From Bacteroidales bacterium UBA3843 (GTDB lineage Bacteria > Bacteroidota > Bacteroidia > Bacteroidales > Paludibacteraceae): 64,000 nt of DNA. The stretch covers positions 1 through 64,000 of the forward strand of contig DGHR01000005.1 of assembly GCA_002392745.1 (NCBI GenBank), written 5' to 3'. Below are positions 14,997 through 24,160 of this stretch, piece by piece (position 1 is the first letter of the stretch; each line of letters starts with the position of its first letter). A model generated the notes under the pieces. That model saw nothing but the letters and a program-made list of their open reading frames with translations, was not told where the DNA came from and made no database searches. The position numbers and the translations under genes are program-made.

Positions 14997-16788
14997 CAAT
15001 TATATCAGCCCGGTTGATAATATTATCACCCAACCGTTCGAAACCGGTTTCCAAACGTTGGATCAGGTTAAACTTGGTGCGGCGTTTCTCGTCTTGCATC
15101 AAGAGGTTGAATTTGAACTGCCCGTCGCGGAAGCCGTCCTTCAGGCAGGCAGCCTTAAAGCGCGCATAGGCGTTAGAAAGCAATATATGGGTCTCGGGCG
15201 CGTGCAAACGGAAAGAACTGCGTTTGGATTCGTATTCCAAGTTGATTTGCTGCAGTTTCCGGTCTACCACCTCCGTAAAGGCCTCCGCCTCAGCCTGACG
15301 GATTTTCTCGTTTTCAAACTCATAGTAGAAGTGATACTTGGACTCCTCTACATCGGCAAATCCCACAAAGAACTTAGTCCGGATGCCCGTCTCTTCCTCA
15401 GCCTGATGCACTGCATCAAGGAACTGCGGTTCATAGAGTTTCTCTCCGGTCATTGAGACGATACCGTTCACCTTGCTCACCATGTGGACAGTAGGAGTGT
15501 TGTAGTAGCGTCCGCCCACTTCTATCAGGTCGTTCATGTTATAACGGAACAGGCCGGAATAAGTGGTCACATATGCACAATAACGCTTGCCCTGCTCCAG
15601 TTCGTAAATCTGAAGGAAGTGTTTGTTCGGGCTGTCCAGTTCGCTTTCCTCGACAAACTCGTAATAATGGAATTGCGGGAATAGGACAGATTCGTTGGTG
15701 TCGTCCAGCGAAAAGCCGAACCGGCACTCGGTAGCTATATACCCCAACTCCTGATAGAACGTTTTGTTCCAATCGAACTGGTCCATATATTTGTCCATGT
15801 ATATCTTGGTATTACCACATTTCCATGTGCTCAGGTATTGCAGCCACGGCCAAAAGTCTTTGGGTTCCAGTTTCCCTTTCTCGGCGAGTATCTGCCTTAG
15901 TTCGGCAGCCCGCTCAGGCTGCGGAGAGACATAAGCATCCAGTTCGGAACGAATATCATACGGAATATCGAAATCCTCGCATATCGCGCCCGTTTCAATA
16001 TCATGAATCATCTCGTCGGTGTTTTCGTGGAGCGAGCGGAGCAATTCAAGGATCGTAGAGGGATTGGCGGTCGCCCAAAGTGTAACATCCCGGTGCTGCA
16101 AAGCCAGTCGCATCAATACATAGTTGCGCGCGGCATAGTCCGGAATAGACATCACGGATGCAGGTGCGGTGTAGTGTTTTTTGATGATTTGCGGAATATC
16201 GCGCACCAACACGCCGCTGACCGAGCCGTACAACGTGCCGTCCGGCGCATAGCCCTCACATTCCTTGCCCACCGTAGTGAAGATATGACCGCCGAAAATA
16301 CGGCTGCGGTGCTTGACGAAATTCCATGTCCATATATGGCTCATCTTGCCATACACATCCTTCAGGTACTTGTGGGTCATAGGAATCCATTTGGGTTCGC
16401 TGGTGGTGCCGGAAGTGGTGGCATACATATCCGGTTTGCCGGGGAAGAGCACATTTTCCTCACCGTGTTTATGGCGCTCCACATAGGGACGCAGCGTCTC
16501 AAAGGAATTGTTGACCGGCACGTACAACCGATACAACCGGAAGAGGTCTTCGGCCGAAGTAGCCGACAAAATCCGGTCAAAATGGTGCTCCTGACCGTAA
16601 ACAGTGTTGCGGGAAATAGTGAGTATATCGCGTAATGTTTTCTCCGCCGCATGCTTGGGATTGCGGCTCCAATAACGCAGACGGATTGTCTGGCTGCCGC
16701 CCACGAGCATTAACATCGTATTGATAAGCCATGGATAGGGCAACGCACGGCCTTGTTGGTCTAAATAGGGTTTGATTTTCGAAGCCAT
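14947..16788 (-). CDS. GH3 (auxin-responsive promoter) family adenylate-forming enzyme
   Basis: Homologous to plant GH3 acyl-acid amido synthetases, which activate a carboxylic acid as acyl-AMP and join it to an amine. The ATP-binding motif TSGTTSEPKWIPMTHKYLK lies near residues 124-142, and YSGLFRYNMNDLIEVGGRYY near 420. 613 residues, typical for bacterial GH3. The start at 16788 (MASKIKPYLDQQ) is set by the promoter 50 bp upstream; a longer open frame reads through the promoter. The substrate in Bacteroidetes is unknown to me. Downstream genes (HAD, PlsC, EamA) overlap or abut, suggesting one operon. Confidence 0.8.
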   Translation of the reverse strand: MASKIKPYLDQQGRALPYPWLINTMLMLVGGSQTIRLRYWSRNPKHAAEKTLRDILTISRNTVYGQEHHFDRILSATSAEDLFRLYRLYVPVNNSFETLRPYVERHKHGEENVLFPGKPDMYATTSGTTSEPKWIPMTHKYLKDVYGKMSHIWTWNFVKHRSRIFGGHIFTTVGKECEGYAPDGTLYGSVSGVLVRDIPQIIKKHYTAPASVMSIPDYAARNYVLMRLALQHRDVTLWATANPSTILELLRSLHENTDEMIHDIETGAICEDFDIPYDIRSELDAYVSPQPERAAELRQILAEKGKLEPKDFWPWLQYLSTWKCGNTKIYMDKYMDQFDWNKTFYQELGYIATECRFGFSLDDTNESVLFPQFHYYEFVEESELDSPNKHFLQIYELEQGKRYCAYVTTYSGLFRYNMNDLIEVGGRYYNTPTVHMVSKVNGIVSMTGEKLYEPQFLDAVHQAEEETGIRTKFFVGFADVEESKYHFYYEFENEKIRQAEAEAFTEVVDRKLQQINLEYESKRSSFRLHAPETHILLSNAYARFKAACLKDGFRDGQFKFNLLMQDEKRRTKFNLIQRLETGFERLGDNIINRADIIDERRKNRAKRRKDRRL

Positions 16789-16838
16789 GAATAAATATAT
16801 ATAGTCAAGTACCGCGCACGCAGTACAATAAACGGCTG

Positions 16839-16870
16839 CAAAGGTACAACAAAAATTGCACATATGCAAA
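16839..16870 (-). promoter_or_regulatory. promoter of the GH3 operon
   Basis: Minus strand TTTG (16870-16867), 20 bp, TACCTTTG (16846-16839). Divergent to the dnaE promoter. Confidence 0.75.
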
Positions 16871-16906
16871 TATAAACCCATAAAAAACAAAAATCTTTTT
16901 TTCGGC

Positions 16907-16937
16907 TTGCATATATGATTTTTTTTATGTACTTTTG
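16907..16937 (+). promoter_or_regulatory. promoter of dnaE
   Basis: TTGC (16907-16910), 19 bp, TACTTTTG (16930-16937), 22 bp before the ATG at 16960. The -33 element is a partial match. Confidence 0.6.
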
Positions 16938-16959
16938 CAGTCGCAAAAATTATATACAC

Positions 16960-19900
16960 ATGTCTACAAAATTTACCCACCTGCATGTCCACTCGCACTA
17001 TTCACTACTGGATGGTTTGTCCAAGGTGAACGAGATTGTCGACAAATGTATCGCTACAGGAATGACCTCTGTGGCGTTGACCGACCATGGCAACATGTAT
17101 GGCATCAAGGAGTTGCTGGATTATTGCAAATCGCTCAACGAGAAACGCATAGCGAAAGCCAAGGAGGAGGGAACTGAGCCGGAGTTGTTTAAACCCATCG
17201 TGGGTGTAGAGGCTTATTGCGCGCGCCGCGGACGATTGAGCAAACGCGACGACAAAGCCGTGAACGGAGAAGGGAAAACATACACCATTGACCGCTCCGG
17301 ATGGCACCTGATTTTGTTGGCAAAAAACATGACAGGGTATCACAACCTCTGCCGTATTGTCTCTGCCGGTTTCATGTCCGACGCTTATTACCACACCAGC
17401 CGCATTGACCGCGAGTTGCTGGAAATGTACCACGAAGGTATCATCTGCTCCTCCGCATGCCTGGGAGGCGAACTGCCGCAGAAGATATTAAGCGCCTACC
17501 CTCATCCTGTTCCCGAGGGGAAGAGCATTGCCGATTTAGTAGCGGAAGGGGTGTTCGCCGAGGCGGAGGAAACCATTACGTGGTACAAGAACCTGTTTGG
17601 CGAGGACTATTACATCGAGCTGCAGCGCCACGAGACCCAGCGGCCAGGCGGCGACCAGGAAGTGTATGAACGGCAGAAACAAGTCAACCCTGTGCTGATT
17701 GAACTGGCCCGCAAACATGGAGTCAAACTGATTTGCACCAACGACTCTCACTTTGTCAACGAGGAGGATGCCGAAGCGCACGACCGGCTCATTTGCCTCA
17801 GCACCAACCATTATGTCAACGACATAAACCGGATGCACTACACCAAACAGGAATGGCTGAAGACACCCGAGGAGATGGAAGCCATCTTCAGCGATGTACC
17901 CGAGGCGCTGGCCAATACACAGGAGATTGCCGACAAAGTAGAGATATACGATATTGACCACGACCCTATTATGCCGCTCTTTGACATCCCGGAGAGTTTC
18001 GGTACGGAGGAAGAATGGCGCCGAAAGTTCACCAAGGAACAACTCTTCGACGAATTCACACGCGACGAGAACGGAAACGTGGTGTTGAGCCAAGAGGCGG
18101 CAGAGAAAAAAATCAAAAAACTGGGCGGTTATGACCGTCTCTACCGTATCAAGTTTGAGGCAGACTACCTGAAACACCTGACCTATTTAGGGGCGCACGA
18201 ACGCTACGGAGAGACGCTCACAGAAGAGCAGGAAGAGCGCATCCGGTTCGAATTGCATATCATGAAAACAATGGGATTTCCCGGGTACTTCCTCATCGTG
18301 ATGGATTTTATCCGTGCTGCCCGTGAGGAACTGGATGTGAGTGTGGGACCGGGCCGTGGTTCGGCGGCCGGAAGCGTAGTAGCCTACTGTCTGCACATCA
18401 CCGACCTTGACCCGCTGAAATACGACTTGCTGTTCGAGCGTTTCCTCAACCCGGACCGTATTTCATTGCCTGATATTGATACGGACTTCGAGGATTGCGG
18501 ACGGCAAAAAGTACTGGACTGGGTAAGCAAGAAATACGGCGAGACACACGTCGCGCACATTGTCACTTACGGCAAGATGGCCACCAAATCGGCGTTGGCG
18601 GACGTTGGACGTGTGCAACAGATTCCTCTCCCGCGCGTCAACGAGTTGAAGAGTCTGATACCCGACCGCGAGTTTCCGGGAAACATCAAGGACGAGAAAG
18701 GCAAATCGCCCAAAGTGAACCTGAACAACTGCTACAAGTACATCAGCGAGCTGAAACAGGAGTACGAGAACGGCGATTCCAATACACGCAGCATGCTCCG
18801 ATATGCAGCGCGGCTGGAAGGCACTATCCGTCAGGTGGGCGTACATGCCTGCGGCGTCATTATCGGTGCGGACGACCTGACCAAATTTGCACCCCTCAGC
18901 TCCGTTGAGGACAAGAACAGCAAGAAACGCGTGCTCGTCACCGAATACGACGGGCACGTGGTAGAGAGCGTCGGACTAATCAAGATGGACTTCCTGGGGC
19001 TGATTACACTGACCATTATCAAGGAGTGTCTGCGCAATATCAAAAAAGCGCGAGGCATTGACATTGATATAGACCATATATCCATTGACGACCCCGAAAC
19101 ATATAAACTATTCCAGGAGGGCCGCACGGTGGCTGTCTTCCAGTTTGAGTCCGGAGGAATGCAGAAATACCTGCGCGAGCTGAAACCCACCGTCATCGGT
19201 GACCTCATCGCCATGAACGCCCTCTACCGTCCCGGACCTATGGATTATATCCCCCAGTTCATCCGCCGCAAACAGGGCATTGAACCCGTCACATACGACA
19301 TTCCCGTGATGGAGAAATACCTGAAGGACACCTACGGTGTCACTGTCTATCAGGAGCAAGTCATGCTCTTGAGCCGACTGCTGGCGAATTTCACCCGCGG
19401 CGAGAGCGACAAACTCCGTAAGGCAATGGGTAAGAAGCAGATGGCGGTACTGGCATCGCTCAAGGACAAGTTCATGACCGGAGGAAAAGCCAACGGACAC
19501 GACGAGAAGATACTGGACAAGATTTGGAAAGACTGGGAGAAATTTGCCTCGTATGCATTCAACAAATCCCACGCGGCCTGCTATTCGTGGGTAGCCTACC
19601 AGACAGGCTACCTCAAGGCACACTACCCTGCCGAGTTCATGGCTGCCAACCTGACCGTCCACAAGGATGACATCAAGGAGGTGACCAAACTGATGGACGA
19701 ATGCCGCGCGCTGAAAGTAAACGTGCTGGAACCGGATGTCAACGAGTCGGAACTGAACTTCACCGTCAACAGCCAAGGCGACATCCGTTTCGGACTGGGC
19801 GGTATCAAAGGTGTGGGCGAAGGCGCCGCACTGGCCATCATCTCCGAACGGGAGAGAAACGGCAAGTACAACGGCATCTTCGATTTCCTGGAGCGCGTCA

Positions 19901-21069
19901 ACCTGCAGTCGTGCAACCGCAAGACCATTGAAAACCTGGCGCAGGCCGGTGCCTTCGAATGTTTCGACGACATTTATCGAGAACAGTTCTTCGGCACAGA
20001 CGAGAGCGGTACGACCGGACTAGACTTGCTCATGATCTACGGCAACCGTTGGCAGCAAGACCAATTGGAAAACTCCAACTCGCTCTTCGGGGATTTGGAC
20101 GCAGCGGTAGAGGTGAAACACCCTACCCTGCCGCAAGCGCCGCGGTGGAACACCATCGAACGGCTCAACAAAGAGAAAGAACTCATCGGTATCTACCTCT
20201 CGGCGCACCCGCTGGACGAATACGAATACGAGGTCAAGGAGCTATGCAACATGACCGCAGCCGAGCTGGCGCAGTTCGACACATGGCGCCGGCCGGACAG
20301 CAGAGCGGGCGCCGAGATGCAAATCCGCGCACAACTGGCTGAGATGGCACCTGTACAGAAGGACACACCGGCGACCGCTGACGAACTCGATTTCGCCGAG
20401 CCGGAAGACTCGGACGATGCACCCGCTATGGTACAACAGCCTGTCAAGAGACAAGCGGCAGAACCCGCAGAGAAACGGCCCGTTCTGCCCTCCGAGTTCA
20501 TCGCCGCGCACAAGAACCAAGCATGCATCATCGGCGGTATCATCACCGAGGCGGAACAGCGTGTCAGCCAAAAGGGCAACCCGTACGGACGATACACCAT
20601 CGAAGACTACACCGGCAGTTACCAGTTCGTACTCTTCGGCGCGTCGTACAATCAGTTCGCGCACCTCATGCTCAAAGACCTGTACGTCATGGTGCAGGGG
20701 GTCATACAGCAGAAGAACGCCGGCATGCGGTGGTTCAAAGAGGCACCGGAAGAGGAGGCGGAATACGAGTTTGTGGTACAGCATATCTCTATGCTCAATG
20801 AGGTACAGGACGCACGGACCGAAGGTATCAACCTGCTCCTACGGCTCGATTCCATCAACAACGAGATGGTGGACGAACTGGCGGACCAAATCAAGAACAG
20901 CCCTGGCAAACTGCGGCTGCACATGCAAGTTTACAACCCCATGACGCGCCATCGGGTAGCGCTGACCAGCCGCGCAGCAGCCATTCACGTCACGCCAAGC
21001 CTGTACCATTGGCTCTGCACCAAAAGGCAGGACGGCGTTCTCTCATTCAATGTGGTAGAAAAATCCTGA
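16960..21069 (+). CDS. dnaE: DNA polymerase III alpha subunit
   Basis: Replicative polymerase. It opens with the PHP domain (FTHLHVHSHYSLLDG), continues with the C-family polymerase core (GPGRGSAAGSVVAYCL near residue 464; catalytic aspartates in LPDIDTDFEDCGRQ near 504-510), then the helix-hairpin-helix region (GLGGIKGVGEGAALAI) and an OB-fold (QACIIGGIITEAEQR near 1187). 1369 residues. The start MSTKFTHLHVH at 16960 agrees with the promoter. A low-complexity acidic linker (TADELDFAEPEDSDDAPAM) precedes the OB-fold. folC follows after 10 bp. Confidence 0.95.
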   Translation: MSTKFTHLHVHSHYSLLDGLSKVNEIVDKCIATGMTSVALTDHGNMYGIKELLDYCKSLNEKRIAKAKEEGTEPELFKPIVGVEAYCARRGRLSKRDDKAVNGEGKTYTIDRSGWHLILLAKNMTGYHNLCRIVSAGFMSDAYYHTSRIDRELLEMYHEGIICSSACLGGELPQKILSAYPHPVPEGKSIADLVAEGVFAEAEETITWYKNLFGEDYYIELQRHETQRPGGDQEVYERQKQVNPVLIELARKHGVKLICTNDSHFVNEEDAEAHDRLICLSTNHYVNDINRMHYTKQEWLKTPEEMEAIFSDVPEALANTQEIADKVEIYDIDHDPIMPLFDIPESFGTEEEWRRKFTKEQLFDEFTRDENGNVVLSQEAAEKKIKKLGGYDRLYRIKFEADYLKHLTYLGAHERYGETLTEEQEERIRFELHIMKTMGFPGYFLIVMDFIRAAREELDVSVGPGRGSAAGSVVAYCLHITDLDPLKYDLLFERFLNPDRISLPDIDTDFEDCGRQKVLDWVSKKYGETHVAHIVTYGKMATKSALADVGRVQQIPLPRVNELKSLIPDREFPGNIKDEKGKSPKVNLNNCYKYISELKQEYENGDSNTRSMLRYAARLEGTIRQVGVHACGVIIGADDLTKFAPLSSVEDKNSKKRVLVTEYDGHVVESVGLIKMDFLGLITLTIIKECLRNIKKARGIDIDIDHISIDDPETYKLFQEGRTVAVFQFESGGMQKYLRELKPTVIGDLIAMNALYRPGPMDYIPQFIRRKQGIEPVTYDIPVMEKYLKDTYGVTVYQEQVMLLSRLLANFTRGESDKLRKAMGKKQMAVLASLKDKFMTGGKANGHDEKILDKIWKDWEKFASYAFNKSHAACYSWVAYQTGYLKAHYPAEFMAANLTVHKDDIKEVTKLMDECRALKVNVLEPDVNESELNFTVNSQGDIRFGLGGIKGVGEGAALAIISERERNGKYNGIFDFLERVNLQSCNRKTIENLAQAGAFECFDDIYREQFFGTDESGTTGLDLLMIYGNRWQQDQLENSNSLFGDLDAAVEVKHPTLPQAPRWNTIERLNKEKELIGIYLSAHPLDEYEYEVKELCNMTAAELAQFDTWRRPDSRAGAEMQIRAQLAEMAPVQKDTPATADELDFAEPEDSDDAPAMVQQPVKRQAAEPAEKRPVLPSEFIAAHKNQACIIGGIITEAEQRVSQKGNPYGRYTIEDYTGSYQFVLFGASYNQFAHLMLKDLYVMVQGVIQQKNAGMRWFKEAPEEEAEYEFVVQHISMLNEVQDARTEGINLLLRLDSINNEMVDELADQIKNSPGKLRLHMQVYNPMTRHRVALTSRAAAIHVTPSLYHWLCTKRQDGVLSFNVVEKS

Positions 21070-21079
21070 TTTCCCATCC

Positions 21080-22468
21080 GTGAATTACCGCGAGACCATA
21101 GAATATCTGTATAACTCCCGGCCGCCGTTTCATCTCATCGGTGCCGGTGCCTACAAACCCGGTCTGGAGGGTACACTCCGGCTGATGGAGCACGTAGGCA
21201 ATCCGCATACACACCTGCGTGCCGTACACGTTGCCGGCACCAACGGCAAGGGCTCCACCTGCCATCTGATTGCCGCAGCGCTGCAGGCGGCGGGATTGCG
21301 CGTCGGGCTCTACACCAGCCCGCACCTCATCGACCTGCGCGAACGTATCCGTATCAACGGACAACCCATTCCCGAAGAGGAAGTGGTGCGGTTTGTGGAA
21401 GACAACCGCGGTTTTCTGGACGAAGCGCAACCCTCTTTCTTTGAAACCATGACGGCCATGGCTTTTTCTTGGTTCGTGGCCCAGAGAGTGGACGTCGCTG
21501 TCGTGGAGGTGGGGCTGGGCGGACGGCTCGACAGCACCAATGTACTGACGCCGGTGCTCTCGGTCATTACCAACATCGGAATGGACCACACGGAGTTTCT
21601 GGGGAACACGCTTCCGCAGATTGCACGCGAGAAAGCAGGCATCATCAAGCATGGGGTCCCGTGCGTCATCGGCGAGACACATCCGCAGACGATGAACGTG
21701 TTCCTTGAGCGCGCACGCGAATGTGATATTTTAGGAGAGGGGCCCGAGACCACCGACTGCCGTATCTGGTTTGCCGACCAATGCGGCTATCTGCGCTCAC
21801 GCCGGCTGAGGGAAGCGCCACTCTGCGACCTCAAAGGCATTTATCAGGACAAGAACCTGCAAACAGCCTACGTTGCCTTGCAAGTCCTGCGCAACTACGC
21901 GCTTTCCGACCTCCTTCGTACATCGTACATCGCTAAATCGTACATCCAATACGGTTTTTCCCATGTGAGCGCGCTCACCGGCTTGCGCGGCAGGTGGGAG
22001 ACACTGAGCGAGAAACCGCTCGTCATATGCGACACCGGACACAACAGCCACGGGCTGCAGTATGTTGCCAAACAGCTCAAAGAACTGACTAATCCGCATA
22101 TATGGATTATTTTCGGCATGGTCAATGACAAGGATACGGAGGTCGTCATGAGCCTGCTCCCGCGCGGAGAACGATACCATTATATCTTCACCACGCCGAA
22201 TACGCAAAGAGCCCGGACCGCAGAGGAGATGAGAGACCTTTTCCTCAACCTTTCACCTTCCACCTCTCACCTTTCACCTTGCAATGAAGAGAGCATTGCT
22301 ATTCCCTTGCCGCATGACGCAGTGGAATACGCACGGCGGCAGGCATCGGAAGAGGACGCCATCTTTATCGGAGGTAGCAACTACCTCGTAGGAGAAATCT
22401 TGTCAGAATTGGAATCAAGAATCAAGAGTCAAGAATCCGGACAAGTTACTATAGACGACGCATTTTAG
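21080..22468 (+). CDS. folC: folylpolyglutamate/dihydrofolate synthase
   Basis: Mur-ligase-type enzyme that adds glutamate to folates. ATP-binding AGTNGKGSTCHL is near residues 53-64; SPHLIDLRERIRING, GLGGRLDSTNV and GMDHTEFLG are family landmarks. CDTGHNSHGLQ is in the C-terminal domain. The start is GTG at 21080. Three segments look repeat-derived: RTSYIAKSYIQ (near residue 280), LSPSTSHLSP (near 392), and the last 14 residues KSQESGQVTIDDAF, whose DNA recurs at 23126. None hits a recognised catalytic motif. Confidence 0.9.
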   Translation: MNYRETIEYLYNSRPPFHLIGAGAYKPGLEGTLRLMEHVGNPHTHLRAVHVAGTNGKGSTCHLIAAALQAAGLRVGLYTSPHLIDLRERIRINGQPIPEEEVVRFVEDNRGFLDEAQPSFFETMTAMAFSWFVAQRVDVAVVEVGLGGRLDSTNVLTPVLSVITNIGMDHTEFLGNTLPQIAREKAGIIKHGVPCVIGETHPQTMNVFLERARECDILGEGPETTDCRIWFADQCGYLRSRRLREAPLCDLKGIYQDKNLQTAYVALQVLRNYALSDLLRTSYIAKSYIQYGFSHVSALTGLRGRWETLSEKPLVICDTGHNSHGLQYVAKQLKELTNPHIWIIFGMVNDKDTEVVMSLLPRGERYHYIFTTPNTQRARTAEEMRDLFLNLSPSTSHLSPCNEESIAIPLPHDAVEYARRQASEEDAIFIGGSNYLVGEILSELESRIKSQESGQVTIDDAF

Positions 22469-22492
22469 TCTTTATTCCTTATTTCTGGCTCC
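22425..22492. repeat. 68-bp direct repeat, copy A (end of folC)
   Basis: By eye, 62 of 68 bases match 23126-23193. It starts AGAGTCAAGAATCCGG and ends CTTATTTCTGGCTCC. It supplies the last codons and stop of folC. Confidence 0.85.
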
Positions 22493-22511
22493 ATAATCAT
22501 AATTGGAATCA

Positions 22512-23102
22512 ATGAAAAAAATCCTTTTTGCAGCCCTCGGCGCGCTATTGCTTGCCGGCTGCGCCAAACAACCCGCTACAATGGAAAACCAAGTGATTAA
22601 CAACATCATGACGCGCGTTTCGGTGCGTCAGTTTACGGGCGAACCCATCACGCAAGCCCAAGTGGACACACTGCTGCGAGCTGCCATGGCGGCTCCGTCG
22701 GCCGTCAACAAACAGCCGTGGGCCTTTGTGGTCATTTCAGACAAAGCCATCATCGACCGCATTGGTGCTGAACTGCCTAACACGCGTTGCCAAAACAACG
22801 CACCATGCGCTATCGTCCTCTGCGGTGACACTGACAAAGCGCTGGATGGGGACGGACACGAATTCTGGGTGCAGGACGTAGCCGCTGCCACTGAGAACCT
22901 GCTGCTGGCCGCTCATTCCATGGGACTGGGAGCCGTCTGGACGGGGATGTACCCTACGCCGCGAGCCGCACTGGTGCAACAGATGCTTGACTTGCCGGAA
23001 AATATTGTTCCTCTGGCTATCGTACCCGTGGGTTATCCGGCGGAGCAACCGGAGGTAAAAGAGAAATACAACCCGGAACTCATCCACTATAATAAGTGGT
23101 AA
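22512..23102 (+). CDS. lipoprotein nitroreductase-family protein
   Basis: FMN-binding nitroreductase fold: RVSVRQFTGEPITQAQVD, AAMAAPSAVNKQPWAFVV, and the C-terminal GAVWTGMYPTPR and LPENIVPLAIVPVGYP. A lipoprotein signal (MKKILFAALGALLLAGC) places it at an envelope membrane. The start at 22512 begins the signal; an ATG nine bases upstream is less likely. Reduces quinones or nitro compounds in related enzymes; physiological substrate unknown. No operon partner is obvious. Confidence 0.85.
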   Translation: MKKILFAALGALLLAGCAKQPATMENQVINNIMTRVSVRQFTGEPITQAQVDTLLRAAMAAPSAVNKQPWAFVVISDKAIIDRIGAELPNTRCQNNAPCAIVLCGDTDKALDGDGHEFWVQDVAAATENLLLAAHSMGLGAVWTGMYPTPRAALVQQMLDLPENIVPLAIVPVGYPAEQPEVKEKYNPELIHYNKW

Positions 23103-23125
23103 ATGGTGAAAGGTGAAAGGAGCCA

Positions 23126-23193
23126 AGAGCCAAGAATCAGGACAAGTTACTATAGACGACACATTTTTGTCTTTATTCCTTATTCCTGACTCC
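23126..23193. repeat. 68-bp direct repeat, copy B (intergenic)
   Basis: Partner of 22425-22492. Here it is non-coding, preceded by GGTGAAA words and followed by a TACATCGTTCCTTCGTACAT word up to the prmA start. Confidence 0.85.
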
Positions 23194-23237
23194 TTAATCA
23201 ATTACCAATCGTACATCGTTCCTTCGTACATTAATTC

Positions 23238-24059
23238 ATGCGCTATCACGTCATACATATCCGGACCTCTTTTGCCGAGGAATGGCAGAGAGATGTCTTC
23301 GACCAGCAGCTCTGCGACCTGGGTGTGGACACTATTGATGCCGCCCCTGAAACCGGGCAAGACGGTCATACGGACTATTATATCCCCTCCGAACTATGGC
23401 GCCGGAACCAAACCGCCATCCGGGAGTTCCTTTCACCGTTCCGTTTCCCGTTTTCCGTTTCCGAACTGCCAGACGAGAACTGGAATGCCGCTTGGGAGGC
23501 GGAGCATCCGAAGGAAGAACTGCCGCTCGGAGTGACAATCATTCCCCATTGCGCTTTCGGCGCCGGACACCACGAGACCACTTCAATGATGATCGATGCA
23601 CTCATCAGTCGAAAGGATGTACGAAGGACAAATGTACGATGTACATTCGTCAATGTTCTTGACAACGGCTGCGGAACAGGGGTCTTGGGTATCTTTGCTA
23701 AAAAACTGGGGGCGGACCATGTACTGGCTATTGATATTGACGAGAAGAGCGTCGAGAACGCCAAAGAAAACGCCGCGCTCAACGGCGTGCAAATCGATGT
23801 TCGCTTGGCCGACCTATCCTCTCTCTCCTCTCAACTTTCACCTTTCAACTTAATCCTCGCCAATATCCATCGCAATGTCCTCTTGGCGCAGATGCCGACC
23901 TATGCACACCTGTTGACCCACGGAGGACAGGTGTGGCTCAGCGGCTTCTACCATGACGACTGCCCGACACTCATCGCCGCCGCCAATGACTGCGGACTAC
24001 GGCTCCTGGATACACGTTCCAAAGGAGACTGGTCCATGCTGCGACTGGAGAAAAACTAA
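23238..24059 (+). CDS. prmA: ribosomal protein L11 methyltransferase
   Basis: SAM-dependent methyltransferase. The SAM motif is VLDNGCGTGVLGIFAKK, with VLAIDIDEKSVENAKENAAL following. The upstream signature is PHCAFGAGHHETTSMMI, and the catalytic-loop motif appears as LILANIHRNVLL. Two in-frame insertions of repeat words are visible: DVRRTNVRCT near residues 126-137, between HHETTSMMI and the SAM motif, and SSLSSQLSP near 195-203, just before LILANIHR. Both sit in loops between core strands, so the fold is probably intact. Confidence 0.9.
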   Translation: MRYHVIHIRTSFAEEWQRDVFDQQLCDLGVDTIDAAPETGQDGHTDYYIPSELWRRNQTAIREFLSPFRFPFSVSELPDENWNAAWEAEHPKEELPLGVTIIPHCAFGAGHHETTSMMIDALISRKDVRRTNVRCTFVNVLDNGCGTGVLGIFAKKLGADHVLAIDIDEKSVENAKENAALNGVQIDVRLADLSSLSSQLSPFNLILANIHRNVLLAQMPTYAHLLTHGGQVWLSGFYHDDCPTLIAAANDCGLRLLDTRSKGDWSMLRLEKN

Positions 24060-24122
24060 CCTCCCGAACCTTGCCACTCTCCCACAGGGAGAGAGAAGAG
24101 ATTAGCGAGTAGGACTACAAGT

Positions 24123-24158
24123 AATAATGAGCGACTGAGAAGTTGCTCATTATTTTTT
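24123..24158 (+). terminator. Rho-independent terminator after prmA
   Basis: AATAATGAGC (24123-24132) pairs with GCTCATTATT (24145-24154). An inner GACT/AGTT extension includes a wobble pair, and TTTTT follows. A smaller CTCTCCC/GGGAGAG hairpin lies just upstream near 24077-24096. Confidence 0.8.
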
Positions 24159-24160
24159 TG

